64,000 nucleotides of DNA from positions 1 through 64,000 of the forward strand of contig NW_026570370.1 of assembly GCF_019649055.1 (NCBI RefSeq), given 5' to 3'. Position 1 is the stretch's first letter, and the number at the start of each line of letters is the position of its first letter. The position numbers were made by a program, and so were the translations under genes. Under the pieces are notes generated by a model. The model did not search any database. It saw nothing but the letters and a program-made list of their open reading frames with translations, and was not told the DNA's origin. Origin of the DNA: Paramacrobiotus metropolitanus (lineage: Eukaryota; Tardigrada; Eutardigrada; Parachela; Macrobiotidae). This document shows positions 34,154 through 46,662 of the stretch, one piece after another.

Positions 34154-36099
34154 TAATAACAGCTTATACTTGATGGGCTGCCCATGTTAAAACAGTCCAT
34201 GTCATCAGTTTGCTGTATGTATCTGTATGGTTTATGACAAAATACTCTTTCCTTTGCAAGCAGAATCTTTAATGCACACCCTTGGTGCATAGCAGAGATC
34301 ATAGGTGCGGTAGTCAGTCATCGGAAAGATATATATTCTCGGTATTATTGCTGACTAATGCTGCACCGAGATGCATCAGTGTATTCGTGAAGCTGCCGAG
34401 TTCTAACATTGTTAGCTTAATTCAATGTAGTTTGCAGAGTACCGAATCCGTTACATTGTGGACGGATTTAATTACTGCGCATCAAAATTTCCAAAACAAG
34501 GTAAAGTAGTATATCACTGGGCAGAATTTTCAAATGTTTCGAATCGAAACTGTGCCGGTACGCACATACATGCTCGCGCAAGCACTATGGCATTATGTAC
34601 GGTAGATTGAAAAGCCAATGCTGTAATTTTTGTAATTTTACAGCTAACAATAAACAACATTTTTGTGCAGTGCGTGCCATGTTGCATGTACGAACACTAC
34701 AGATACTTGCGGGGATCGTCAATAAAATGTTTTCTCTCGACGTTTTTAGCAAGCGATTCACAGTGTAAAAACAGCCGATTTGTTGCTTTTCTTGCAAAAC
34801 CGTAATCACAGACACCACGGCCTGACCTTGGCGGGGTTTGCGACCTTAACAAGAAATACCGCGGTCACAGTAAGTAAATCTTCAGTAATAAAACTGGTTT
34901 ACCGATTCCGAACTGCTTTTCCGAAGTTCTTTCTGCATCGATTTACGGTTTCGGTGTTGCGCTGACTTAGTACGTTTTATGTTTTTCATTGATCGCTGCT
35001 GGGTTGTAGCTGGGCATTGCCTTTTCTGGATTTGTCGGATTTCTAATGGAAAGGTCGGAAGATTTCCGAGAAGGGGAACTGGTCTCCGACATGTTAAAGA
35101 ATCTGACAGAAAGTGTAAAGCAACTCAGCCATGACCGATGACCGCAATCCGTAAAACAGTTGAGTCTGCTCCTACATGAGAGCTATTTAATGAAGGTCGC
35201 CGTAGCTTGCAAGTTGTACATCTAAGGGAGCGTTTGTTGGCAGTGTCGTGCAACTACGTACATCAACTTACATGGCAGCATTTTCGTCATAAAGCTGATC
35301 ATCACAGCAAAATTTCTGGAATGTAATTGTAACAGAAACCAAATTGTTATGCTGTTAGAATCATTCCAGTTGTCAATCTTATGTTACGTAACCAAGGATT
35401 AAAAAGGCGCTGTAAATACTGTTACGGCCTGAAAGCACAAAACGCTACAATCTCTTAATGTCTGCCGGAATAGTTTTGGACAATGCGGTATCACAGAAAA
35501 TTGCTCTCCGACAGTACCTGCATGACCGGTTAGTAAAGGACTTCGCTTTCTATATTGGATTAATAGTTCGGAGTCTATTCTGCATTTTCCTCTTGGGAGG
35601 TAGCGCTGGCTCTCGATAACAGATCTATCTCGTCCTTACGGCTAAAGACAAGATAAGACCACGCCTACATGCACATTTTATCTAGTTACCGAAGATGCAA
35701 ACTGTCAAGAGTCCACTCAGAGTTGTGACTAGCATGTCGCGGCCAGTGGTACTCAGAAGTCATATCCATCTAAAAGTTAAGCAGCCAACAACAATGCATA
35801 GAGGGGCCTCGACCATCACATATCAATCGTTCATATTTGTCTTTCTTCATAATTTCTAGCTTCTAGCAAACATTAAATGTTATGTTATAAAACAAACCGG
35901 TCATTGTGCACGGTTTACGCTCCTGATTCAGCAGAATTCTATGAAGAATCTGACTTACTCCCATATTACGCACTAGTTGTCAACTTGTCATAGCAGCAGA
36001 GTAACAAACCAGCATAAGGCTGCGGTTAATTCTCTCTGGTCTTTCCGCTTAATGTTTAATTTTCAGTGCTTCCGCTAGAAAGATAAATGACTAAATCAA
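34154..36099. other. Gene-poor region
   Basis: Only short ORFs without motifs occur (34282-34509, 34585-34818, 34780-34965). No tRNA or other RNA gene is recognised. The last 300 bases belong to the segmental duplication shared with 62.5 kb. Confidence 0.4.
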
Positions 36100-37283
36100 T
36101 CAGTGTCTTGTGGCGTTTCCTCTTCTATTCCTTCGGCGTGGTGACTGGTTAGCGGGGGGTACGACGCAAAAACTCTTTACTCGATTAAACAGAATATACT
36201 GGCAGATTTTATTTAACTTCCGCACTTCCAGATCGCCCAGTTCGTCCACGTTATCCAGCCCCCATTCGCGGTCCGTGTACTGCGCGGATGAGCGCGGATC
36301 TTCCTTCTGGAATATCTCTAGAATCTACAATCAATAAAAATTTTAAAAGTTATGTAGCAGAATAAATTTTATAATAATATATGCTGTGCAATATTTGCAA
36401 AATTAATACTGTAAAAGAATTTTAACTCCCAATCACTGCAGTACAGAGGGAATCGTTGAGTACATACATCCATTACTTCCAAGTAGAAATCCTCGCGTTT
36501 ATCTTCAGTCAGTTCTGCCGACAACTGCGCCAGCGTATCCACATTAGCCGGCATTTCCCATTGCAAATGTTTCTCGAAGATATCAGGCATGCTCACCCCA
36601 CCAAAACGCTCAAGTGGAAAAACCGCCAACGGAATGCGAAACTGCATTTCAGGAACATCGTCAACCGAGGTGATATAAGTCAGCGAGAAACCCTTCCAAA
36701 TAAGCCGGTCACAACAGGACATCAGTCTGGAATACACTTTGTGGTTGCTGGCAACGTAATCCCACACCGAGTAATTGTGCTGCGAAATGGAGATGGATCG
36801 CGTGTGCATTACTAACCGGTCAATGCGGATGTTGGAGGCCATCAAAACCTTCTTGATGTACTTGATTAATTCGCCCGTAACCGTGGTGTCTTCGTGCTCG
36901 AATCCGCATTCGCACTTATCATCCGCGTCCCGAATGCAGATGGTCCGCGTGGCTGGTGTGACGTATTTAAAGACACAAGCGAAAGAAGCGTAGTCGCTTG
37001 GCAACTTTCCGTACCGTCCGTCCTTCATTGACATAAAAACTTCTTTGCACAGTTCGTCCGAAGTCAGAATCTCATTCCACAAATGACTGACACGTCGACA
37101 TCGCTGCCGATCGACGGTGTCCAGTGTTTTGAAAAGCTCCGCTAGAAGCACCGGCGGCAACGCTAATGTACTCAGTTCACTGCTGCAGAGAGGCTTTTTT
37201 CGTTTGGCCTCTTCCTCATCCTGTACTTTTCGAGGTTTTTGGAATTCCGCGAATCGTTCAGCTTCTTTCAGCAAATTAACCTA
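35808..37283. repeat. Segmental duplication, copy 1
   Basis: A 1.45-kb block from the 3' flank through exons 3 and 2 of F-box copy 4 matches 62511-63954 closely in the same orientation. Both begin with cGACCATCACATATCAA and share flanking non-coding sequence such as TTCTAGCTTCTAGCAAACATT. Similarity falls away just beyond the exon 2 acceptor. Confidence 0.8.
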
Positions 37284-38098
37284 CATGATGGAGAAGCTGA
37301 ATTTAACGTTATTCTGAACGCTGAATTGTTCAGGTTTGTATTAAAAAGCATTTATCGAAATTATTGACGCTTTATAAAAAATGACACCAACTTACAGCGT
37401 CTTCGTCTGACACCGTGGATTCACCACCGCGTTGTAGGTAAGTGATCGTTTGGCTGAGAACAGACAGGATGCGTAAACCTTCTCCTCCATGTGACCCTTT
37501 TTCTGCGCCACTCTTCCAGTTTCTCACGGAACAAATCTCGTACCGTCTCAGTCGTCGTCCAGTATCCTTGAGGCACGTTGCACGTCCGGATGACGAAGTC
37601 ACCCGGTTGAACGATTCGTCGCTGGAGGTCTTCTCTCGAAGGAGGTGCACGTATCTGTTGTACTGGGATCAGCTCGCGCACGCGCTGTTTTCCCAACAAG
37701 ACCTCTACCAGAGCGTACTCTTGCAAATACTCGAATTCCAGTACCAGGAGCTTTGCGGGACGCCATTTCCAAGGTTGATCCGGTTGATTGCGCAGCAACA
37801 CTTGCACATCCTCATATTCGTCTCCCGCCGGAACGCTGCAGAGCTTAGTTTTCGTGGCCTTAATTTCGGGTGACGAGTCGGAGAAGTCGAACACTTTTCC
37901 ATACTCCACTGACACGGATTGCTGCATCGCGCACCCGAAATCAACTATAAGTCGTATCGGAGTTTCTGTCGCTTCTTCCAGACCGACGACGTGGCCCAGT
38001 TGCAGCAATCCGTCCACTTCCACGTTCACTGCACTCCAGATGTCCAGCGATCGCTTGGAGGGCCTCCACCACAGTGACCATACTTCGTAAAAGTGCAT
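36100..38098 (-). CDS. F-box family protein copy 4
   Basis: Three minus-strand exons: 38098-37396, 37280-36468, 36324-36100, joined in phase 0. Exon 1 (MHFYEVWSLWWRPSKRSLD) has the beta-rich region (GLLQLGHVVGLEEATE, LIVDFGC, then GDFVIRTCNVPQGYW). Exon 2 has the F-box (LPPVLLAELFKTLDTVDRQR, CRR, SHLWNEIL) and the C-terminal half (TPATRTICIRDAD, LMSCCDRLIWKGFSL). Exon 3 reads ILEIFQKEDPRSSAQYTDRE. Against copy 3, an extra A in the AAAAAGGG run near 37500 shifts exon 1 before HGGEGLRILSVLSQTITYL. Correcting it restores the frame into exon 2. It is therefore either a recent pseudogene or a homopolymer error. In exon 3, a C-run near 36155 gives a tail different from copy 5. A role as ubiquitin-ligase adaptor is inferred. 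The satellite array begins about 460 bp upstream of the start codon. Confidence 0.65.
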
Positions 38099-38559
38099 TC
38101 TGGCTATGTTAGCGGTACAACTGTAAAACGGTGCCGAAAATACCAGATATTGCCTTTACTAGTATCAGTAGTGCGCCTAATGCTGTATACAAGCTTATCG
38201 AGCGCCACCGGTTATCCGTAATCGTGCTTTATCTCTTCGTTCTAAAGTTCATGCTATTGTTCTCTTTAAATTAGCAAGTTGTTTACACGACTGGTCTCGT
38301 TCCGTTGTTTCGTAATGCTAATCGCAATTCTGCAGTCCACTCTTGGTTACTCAGCAGATTAGAAGACAAAGAAAGGTTCGGAAATACGTATATTTAAGCC
38401 AAAAGTCAAAGAAATCTAATTTAAGAAATATAGATTTAGCAAAATTTTACCTGGCGGCTCATGGAATGGATAGCTATGTGAAGTATAAATATTCGTATAC
38501 TCCGGATGCTAGAACTGGCTCAATCGGTACCAAACTTTTATCGCGCGACAGTCGCGGCA

Positions 38560-41500
38560 ACGATCGCGACGCCGCGATGGCCGCGACGCCTGTATATAGC
38601 CGCGATGCACCGCGACACTGCGTATGCCGCAGGTAGGCCTGTTTGCCGCGACGCCGCGATGGCCGCGACGCCTGTATAAAGCCGCGATGCACCGCGACAC
38701 TGCGTATGCCGCAGGTAGGCTCTGCCGCGACGCCGCGATGGCCGCGACGCCTGTATAAAGCCGCGATGCACCGCGACACTGCGTATGCCGCAGGTAGGCC
38801 TGCTGCCGCGACGCGGCGGCCGCGACGCCTGTATAAAGCCGCGATGCACCGCGACACTGCGTATGCCGCAAGCAGGCCTGTTTGCTGCGACGCCGCGATG
38901 GCCGCGACGCCTGTATAAAGCCGCGATGCACCGCGACACTGCGGATGCCGCAAGTAGTCTGCCTGCCGCGACGCCGCCGCGATGGCCGCGACGCCTGTAT
39001 AGAGCCGCGATGCACCGCGACACTGCGGTGATGCCGCAGGCCTGCGTTTGCTGGCGACGCCGCGATGGCCGCGACGCCTGTATAAAGCCGCGATGCACCG
39101 CGACACTGCGTATGCCGCAGGTAGGCCTGCCTGCCGCGACGCCGCGATGGCCGCGACGCCTGTATAAAGCCGCGATGCACCGCGACACTGCGTATGCCGC
39201 AAGCAGGCCTGCCTGCTGCGACGCCGCGATGGCCGCGACGCCTGTATAAAGCCGCGATGCACCGCGACACTGCGTATGCCGCAGGTAGGCCTGCCTGCCG
39301 CGACGCCGCGATGGCCGCGACGCCTGTATAAAGCCGCGATGCACCGCGACACTGCGTATGCCGCAAGCAGGCCTGCTTGCTGCGACGCCGCGATGGCCGC
39401 GACGCGCCTGTATAAAGCCGCGATGCACCGCGACACTGCGTATGCCGTAGGTGTAGGCCTGCCTGCCGCGCGACGCCGCGATGGCCGCGACGCCTGCATA
39501 TAGCCGCGATGCACCGCGACTGCGTATGCCGCAGGTAGGCCTGCTGCGACGCCGCGATGGCCGCGACGCCTGTATAAAGCCGCGATGCACCGCGACACTG
39601 CGTATGCCGCAGGTAGGCCTGCCTGCCGCGACGCCGCGATGGCCGCGACGCCTGTATAAAGCCGCGATGCACCGCGACACTGCGTATGCCGCAAGCAGGC
39701 TTCCGTTTGCTGCGACGCCGCGATGGCCGCGACGCCTGTATAAAGCCGCGATGCACCGCGACACTGCGGATGCCGCAAGTGGCATGCCTGCCGCGACGCC
39801 GCGATGGCCGCGACGCCTGTATAAAGCCGCGATGCACCGCGACACTGCATGCCGCAAGCAGGCCTGCTTGCTGCGACGCCGCGATGGCCGCGACGCCTGT
39901 ATAAAGCCGCGATGCACCGCGACACTGCGGATGCCGCAAGTAGGCCTGCCTGCCGCGACGCCGCGATGGCCGCGACGCCTGTATAAAGCCGCGATGCACC
40001 GCGACACTGCGGATACCGCAGGCAGGTCTGCCATGGCGCCGCGATGGCCGCGACGCCTGTATAAAGCCGCGATGCACCGCGACACTGCGTATGCCGCAGG
40101 TAGGCCTGTTTGCCGCGACGCCGCGATGGCCGCGACGCCTGTATAAAGCCGCGATGCACCGCGACACTGCGTATGCCGCAAGCAGGCTCACTTGCTGCGA
40201 CGCCGCGATGGCCGCGACGCCTGTATAAAGCCGCGATGCACCGCGACACTGCGGATGCCGCAAGTAGGCCTGTTTCTACGCGACGCCGCGATGGCCGCGA
40301 CGCCTGTATAAAGCCGCGATGCACCGCGACACTGCGTATACCGCAAGCAGGCCCGTTTCTGCTGCGACGCCGCGATGGCCGCGACGCCTGTATAAAGCCG
40401 CGATGCACCGCGACACTGCGGATGCCGCAAGTAGGCCTGCCTGCCGCGACGCCGCGATGGCCGCGACGCCTGTATAAAGCCGCGATGCACCGCGACACTG
40501 CGTATGCCGCAAGCAGGCCTGCCTGCTGCGACGCCGCGATGGCCGCGACGCCTGTATAAAGCCGCGATGCACCGCGACACTGCGTATGCCGCAAGCAGGC
40601 CCGTTCTGCTGCGACGCCGCGATGGCCGCGACGCCTGTATAAAGCCGCGATGCACCGCGACTGCGGATGCCGCAAGCAGGTTGCCTGCCGCGACGCCGCG
40701 ATGGCCGCGACGCCTGTATAAAGCCGCGATGCACCGCGACACTGCGTATGCCGCAAGCAGGCCTGCTCTGCCGCGACGCCGCGATGGCCGCGACGTTCGT
40801 ATAAAGCCGCGATGCACCGCGACACTGCGGATGCCGCAGTATTGGCATGCCGCGACGCCGCGACGCCGCGATGGCCGCGACGCCTGTATAAAGCCGCGAT
40901 GCACCGCGACACTGCGTATGCCGCAAGCAGGCCTGCCTGCCGCGACGCCGCGATGGCCGCGACGCCTGTATAAAGCCGCGATGCACCGCGACACTGCGTA
41001 TGCCGCAAGCAGGCCTGCCTGCCGCGACGCCGCGATGGCCGCGACGCCTGTATAGCCGCGATGCACCGCGACACTGCGGATGCGCTAGGCCTGTTCGCCG
41101 CGACGCCGCGATGGCCGCGACGCCTGTATAAAGCCGCGATGCACCGCGACACTGCGTATGCCGCAAGCAGGCCTGCCTGCTGCGACGCCGCGATGGCCGC
41201 GACGCCTGTATAAAGCCGCGATGCACCGCGACACTGCGGATGCCGCAAGTAGGCCTGCCTGCCGCGACGCCGCGATGGCCGCGACGCCTGTATAAAGCCG
41301 CGATGCACCGCGACACTGCGTATGCCGCAAGCTATGCATTCTGCCGCGACGCCGCCGCGATGGCCGCGACGCCTGTATAAAGCCGCGATGCACCGCGACA
41401 CTGCGGATGCCGCAAGTAGGCCTGTTTGCCGCGACGCCGCGATGGCCGCGACGCCTGTATAAAGCCGCGATGCACCGCGACACTGCGTATACCGCAGGCT

Positions 41501-41646
41501 GGCATGCCTGCTGCGACGCCGCGATGGCCGCGACGCCTGTATAAAGCCGCGATGCACCGCGACACTGCGGATGCCGCAAGTAGGCCTGCCTGCCGCGACG
41601 CCGCGATGGCCGCGACGCCTGTATAAAGCCGCGATGCACCGCGACA
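38560..41646. repeat. GC-rich 82-bp satellite array, roughly 37 units
   Basis: The core GCCGCGATGGCCGCGACGCC is followed by TGTATAAAGCCGCGATGCA and CCGCGACACTGCG, and recurs every ~82 bases (for example TGTATAAAGC at 39161, 39243 and 39325). The core of about 55 bp is nearly invariant. The remaining ~25-bp linker (around TATGCCGCAGGTAGGCCTGCC) varies in sequence and length, and often alternates between GTAGGCCTGCCTGCCGCG and GCAGGCCTGCCTGCTGCG types, suggesting a partly dimeric higher-order unit. Since 82 is not a multiple of 3, all frames cycle. The minus strand nevertheless has no stop through the whole array, producing a 1123-codon ORF. I call it a satellite, not a gene. Composition is very unlike the AT-rich surroundings. 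Confidence 0.9.
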
Positions 41647-41695
41647 GTGTTACATATACTGCATTTAGGCATGCATGAAGCGATGCCTGTGTACA

Positions 41696-41845
41696 ACCGC
41701 AGCGCATCGCGACCCTTCCAGTATGACAGTTTACCATGCCTGCCTGCTTCATTTTCCGCAGTGCGTAAATGATGGGGTCTGCAATAAACTGGTTAATGGG
41801 CTGGTGATTCATTTGGCTTGAAATTGGATTGACTTCGAAGTGCAT
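41696..41845 (-). pseudogene. Possible rhodopsin-like GPCR TM7 fragment
   Basis: From an ATG at 41845 the minus strand reads MHFEVNPISSQMN, then NQFIADPIIYALRKMKQAG. The DPIIYALRK stretch looks like the NPxxY/DPxxY end of the seventh helix of class A GPCRs followed by a basic helix 8. No other helix is seen upstream. The frame runs on into the satellite array, which would be an odd C-terminus. It could be an exon relic or a chance resemblance. Confidence 0.3.
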
Positions 41846-41849
41846 TTAA

Positions 41850-44532
41850 TGTTGATCTGATGAAGGACAACTTCAAAGTTTCGCGTGTTTTGATGACAAT
41901 GCTGATCTATTATTTAACTTTTGCTAAGAGGAAAGTAAAAAACATTTATTAGCAGTTTCAGACTACTTGACTGAACAATATTCTGTAATCGCTGTTACAA
42001 AAAGTATAAGGAATTATCATGAAAATTCCAAAGAGCTTAAATGTTAAAGAATATTCATCATTCGCTGCATATTATATAGCTTTTCGAATAACGTAGCAAA
42101 AATTTAGCGTAAAGACTTAATAAGAAATCGCTGTGATGCCGTATTCGGATTCGTTTCGATCAGGCTGTGATGGCAAAAAGATCTGCCATTATCGTTAAGC
42201 TCGACAACATTCACTGTAAACGTTGTACGGAAAAAGAAAAATTTCAATTTGCCGGTTCCCGACGTCTCCAAAATCTCAGGTGTCTCCCTTGCAAGCAGAA
42301 CACTTGTAAGAGTTTTCCGCTTTTTTCGACAATTGGCGTTTTATTCCTTGGCACTTCAGATGATACCAAAGCTTGCAATCCGTGCACCCCACTCCTGGAT
42401 CGTCCAAATCAATATCACACGCGCACACGGAGCACTAAATAAAACAACTGTTTTATGGCCTTTCAGATGCAAATTGCTTCCTCGTGAGTCCGACAAATTT
42501 CATGCTCTTGATGAATGCTGTTTGCAGCATCCTGCTGCGATTCAAATAAACTAATGTTTTCGAACTGCGATTAAAATTCCTCTAACACATCATTGTTATA
42601 CGGTGTGCGCATTTCTCAGCAAGCAATATCTACGTGCTAATAGGGTTGCACTGTTAATAGGTGGCAGAACGTGAAGTCATCAACCATATCTGCGAGAGAT
42701 GCAGAATGGCGGAAAGACTATGATCCGATACTTACGATTATTTAATAACTGTTAATACTCAACACAGTTGTTATGCAGTCTCGAGAGAAGCATGACAAGA
42801 ATGTTTATTGCGTAAAGAACGCACCGCATTTGATAGAAAATAGCGGAAGAATGCAGCTGAAAACCGTCCAATGGTTTCGAAAATTTTCCGTGCGATTATG
42901 ATTCTTGTCACATGAGTTTATGAAAGTCTACTAAATAAAAAACCTTCAGCAAAGACTGTACCGAGTCATTAACCGTTAAGATACAACTATAAATAAATGT
43001 GTGTTAACCTAAACGGAGTGCGAACTTAAAGTCCGAGTCCCAGATCTGCACCAGTGACTAAACGAGACCGCCAACGACCTCGGGACTTTTTTTTAGAGCA
43101 AATCTGACCTCGGGATAACTCAGCGCATTTTTCTGATATAGAAACCATTTTTCAAAATTTTTCGAAAGAAAAATTTTCTCTGACTGCCGGGCATACAGCC
43201 GTTACCTTAATAGCAATGGCGCCTTAACAAAAAAACTTTAACTTTGCCTTTAAAACACTTTTTCTAGGTAAATCGATATCGCTGATTATGAATATGTTGT
43301 TAGAAACCTTGTATTAGTTATCTTAAGGAAGAATCTTACGTTTAAAATTTTTCGACAAAACTTTTCAAAATTTTTATTTTCTTCAAAAAACTTGTTTGAC
43401 TCAAACAATTTTTAATCACATTCGAACAGCGATATCATTTGAAAACGTGCTAAAGCAAAATAAAGCTTTGTTAGTAGAAAATACTGCAAGGCCTAACGGC
43501 AATCCGGATCAGAATCTTTCTTCAAAAAAGTTTTGAAAACTACCAGAAAACCGCTGAAAATCATCCGAGTCAACCGTTCAAAAAAAATCCCGATAACGTT
43601 GGGGTCGAATCCCAGGTCTGCACACCTCTTCCCTACCGGCGCTTTGCAATAGCCCAATCGCGATGAGTTGAATTAACACATCCAGTGGTCTACGGTTATC
43701 CTTACAAAAACTTTGCGGCGCAATACAAATTCAAGGGGGCAAGAAAATTTTGCTCTAATGCTCTAATCATAATGCGCGCCACTTTCACGAGCAGCATTCA
43801 CAAAATTCTTCAATTTTTCACATATTCACTTGTACCTTGGTCGCAGAGATGATTACTAGTCATAATAAAAACTTTCCTAGTTGCAACGCAAAAACATCAC
43901 CAATGTTCTTGCGTTACAACTTGCCTAAACAAACAAAAAAAAACAACAGGAACAGTTCGGTAAGCGGAAGTAAAAAAACTTTTTCTCCTCCGTTAAACAA
44001 AACGCTAAATGGCGCAAACTTCCATGAATGATCTTTAGTGTATATGTTTGAAATAGGCACTGAATCGCTCGTAAGTAGTACTTCAGTATCACTTCAGTTT
44101 CTACACTTCTGAACTGAAAGCTTTAAGCACACGTCTTTAGACACAAATATCTTCGTGAAGATAAGTCACTACTTGAAAGACGACCTGTTTTTCGGTGAGT
44201 TTTACTGTACATATACGTGATTCATGCAGCGTGCTGGTAGTACCGGGCCTACCGGCAACCACTATCAACTGGCGAGCAAAATATTAACAAATAAATACGT
44301 TAGATCAGCACAACATAACTCAAATCGTAGTATGTATTACGACGGTGATATTGAAATCGCTTGCTTGTTTCAAATATTTGGTTAGAAAGAATTCTGGCTT
44401 TCGTCTACTTTCGAATTCTGGCTTTCGCCCTAGATATACGTTTTTAAATATAGGGAAGACGTACCGAAATTTCATGTCCCGTTGATGTAATTTCGATTTT
44501 TGGCTTCTTCCCTCGCGTTAAAGCTAGCACAC
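41850..44532. other. Gene-poor region with a foldback repeat
   Basis: ORFs at 42167-42554 and 43837-44031 lack motifs or splice support. A foldback of about 540 bp lies at 43067-43604: CCAACGACCTCGGGACTTTT at the left is mirrored by AAAATCCCGATAACGTTGG at the right. Both outer flanks carry a GTC(C)GA(G/A)TCCCAG(A/G)TCTGCAC motif, similar to a tRNA B box. Confidence 0.4.
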
Positions 44533-45905
44533 CTAACAAATTGTAAATTTAGAAAAACACGTCATATAAAAAGAGAACATGTTCGTCATGCATTTCCAAT
44601 TTTTGCATAACGCCTTGAAGAGCAATGAGACCTTTGAAAGCACCGGTTGGTAACTATTACGAAAATAAAATTTACTAAATAGCGTAAAAAGGTCACCTTT
44701 TGATCCTTCCGTCCGCTTTCGCTTCGCCCGTTTTTTGGTAGTAGCGTTTAGCCCACCAGCATCCACCAGTCCTAACAAGTAACCGTAAGAAAGGTCACAA
44801 GAGTAAAGTGCTGTAAGTTCTGTAGCCGTATTAAAAATACGGAAATACATTAGCGGATGATCCAATATCAAGAGAGAACAAATTTTCACTACTTGCCTCG
44901 AGAAGCCGTAGTGCGTGGCGGCGACGGCAGCTGGTCTGTTATTGCAACCGGATAGGAAACGTGAGAAACTGGCGAGTGCACACTGCTGCTTGCTGTATTC
45001 ACTGTATCTTTTTCTGCCGCGCTGCTATCGCGTTCTACAAAAATGGTTCTTCGGTCATAATCGATGGATGTCGAATATACTGTAAACACCACTACACCAG
45101 CAACGTAAAAAAGAACTTGCCGTCGTCAACCCGGAACGTCGTACAACCAGAATTTCCTGCTGCCGTATCATCAGGACGGTCTGCCGGTGTAACTTTCAAT
45201 GGCGTCTGAGTGGTAGTTTGTGGGCTTTCAGAAGTCATTTTGTTGATTTCATCCACTGTGACGGACAACTGGAGTTCGGAGTTGGATGCCAGCGTTTTCT
45301 TTGCTTCTTCTGGCACAGACGAAGTGCTTCCTTCTGTAATTCCTGCACGACCGAAAACCATGTGCTTTAGGCAGTTTAGTGCAAAGCATTACTGCAGAGC
45401 TTTTAAACTGGAGCCCAGCACAGACAGAATAATTTTCGCACAGCAGATTATATTTACGCTGCACATGATAGTTAGCCAAAATGGAATGGTCATTTGTAAC
45501 GGTTACCGATTTTTCTCAGCATTGATTTGACATTTTCGGAAATAATCTCCACAGGAACCGCGGATGCCTTAAGTGAACGTCCGCCAAGCCTTACGTCTCG
45601 CGAAGTGTCAGCGTGTCGAACCAGGCGTAATGTCCGTACGTATGGTTGTAAAAAGGCTACATCTTTGCCTTGGGCCTTCAGATAACTTTCAATCCCATCT
45701 TGTTTAAATGCCAAAGAAAGTCCACCGCTTGATCTCCCTGGGATAAACTTAACATTGTTCCGCACCTAAACAAGAGATATTTCCTTAATTTTGGTTCATG
45801 GTTTGATTTGACTTTCCTTAAGCGAAGGTTCAAGTTTGTTTCCTTAAACAACATGACAGATGAAAAAAAATGACAATGGCTTACTAGACGTTTCACTTTG
45901 CACAA
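44533..45905 (-). CDS. Hypothetical multi-exon gene, exon joins unresolved
   Basis: A good internal exon lies after an acceptor (cttgtttag) at about 45773-45507, reading VRNNVKFIPGRSSGGLSLAF, then DVAFLQPYVRTLRLVRHAD and SLKASAVPVEIISENVKSM. Downstream minus-strand ORFs look coding: 45361-45092 is acidic and Ser/Thr-rich (ITEGSTSSVPEEAKKTLAS), 45092-44889 has FTVYSTSIDYDRRTIFVER, and 44889-44533 has a basic patch (TTKKRAKRKRTEGSKGDLF) that could be a nuclear localisation signal. Donors and acceptors between them do not give one unambiguous frame. The gene lies tandem to, and 3' of, the ATPase gene. The function is unknown. Confidence 0.35.
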
Positions 45906-46587
45906 TCTATTTGCAAACCAACAGTAAGCTAAGTATTTTACGTGTAACCGAGCACGACGTGGAGCAAACGTTTAGCTAAGCCGTCTTACCAGGTCCGGTC
46001 ACCGCCTTCACCCCTCAGAAAAATTTCATAGTTTGCTTGAAGTCAGAGTAGGTATTGGGAATATTTAAAAAATTATTTTCATCAATGGTCCAGTGGGCCT
46101 GGCCAAAAATAAATTTAACTGCCGTGTGTATTGTTAATGCACTGGCAATATACACGGCTTTTTTATATGGCCAATGTACGTACATACGTATTCTCAAAAA
46201 GCGTGTTCGTCGTACTGTTGAAACTTCTCTTTTGACTTTTTCTTCGGTAAATTTTACTTTTTACTGACTGGCGGGACAATGTAAAAGTCTCGTAAATTCC
46301 TTTTATTTGCCACCATTGCGCGCGTGGTACAGCACAGAGAAGAATTTAGAGGTATGCAGTGCAGTCGCATCAAATCGAATACCGGTCAGATTTTTAAAAA
46401 CTGAATGTTATAAAAACCAAAATTAAAAATTAGTAGTCAAAAAGGAAAACTGCAAATGCAGTGATAACGTGTAACACTGATCGGGTCCGATTGTATTGCC
46501 AATAATGTACATTGACAATACGTACGGCGCATAAATTTGTTTTTCGCCGCGCCCACTAGACCGTTGCCGACAAAAGTATTTTTAGGT

Positions 46588-46662
46588 TAGTTAGTTAGTT
46601 TTACTAGTTAGTTTTAGTAGGTTTAGTTAGTTTTATTAAGTTAGTTTTTAGTAGGTTTCTTC
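46588..46662. repeat. TTAG-rich simple repeat
   Basis: Degenerate (TTAG)n/(TTTAG)n run: GGTTAGTTAGTTAGTTTTAC, repeated with TTTAGTAGGTTTAG blocks. It lies between the hypothetical gene and the end of the ATPase gene. It is low complexity, with no inferred role. Confidence 0.6.

Noticed and set aside
36456-36815. 119-codon plus-strand ORF opposite F-box copy 4 (and 63125-63376)
   Set aside because: It is antisense to conserved coding sequence and its presence in both copies follows from the segmental duplication.
38560-41646. CRISPR-like pattern of constant core and variable linker
   Set aside because: The linkers are variants of one another, not unrelated spacers; the unit is a tandem repeat; and the window is eukaryotic.
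38474-41845. 1123-codon minus-strand ORF and long plus-strand ORFs over the satellite
   Set aside because: The peptide repeats cycle through three frames because the 82-bp unit is not a multiple of 3. Openness follows from a GC-rich, stop-free unit. I treat it as satellite DNA, and mention the ORF only as a property.
46588-46662. Internal telomere-like TTAGG tract
   Set aside because: The repeats are TTAG/TTTAG with irregular spacing, not a clean TTAGG array.
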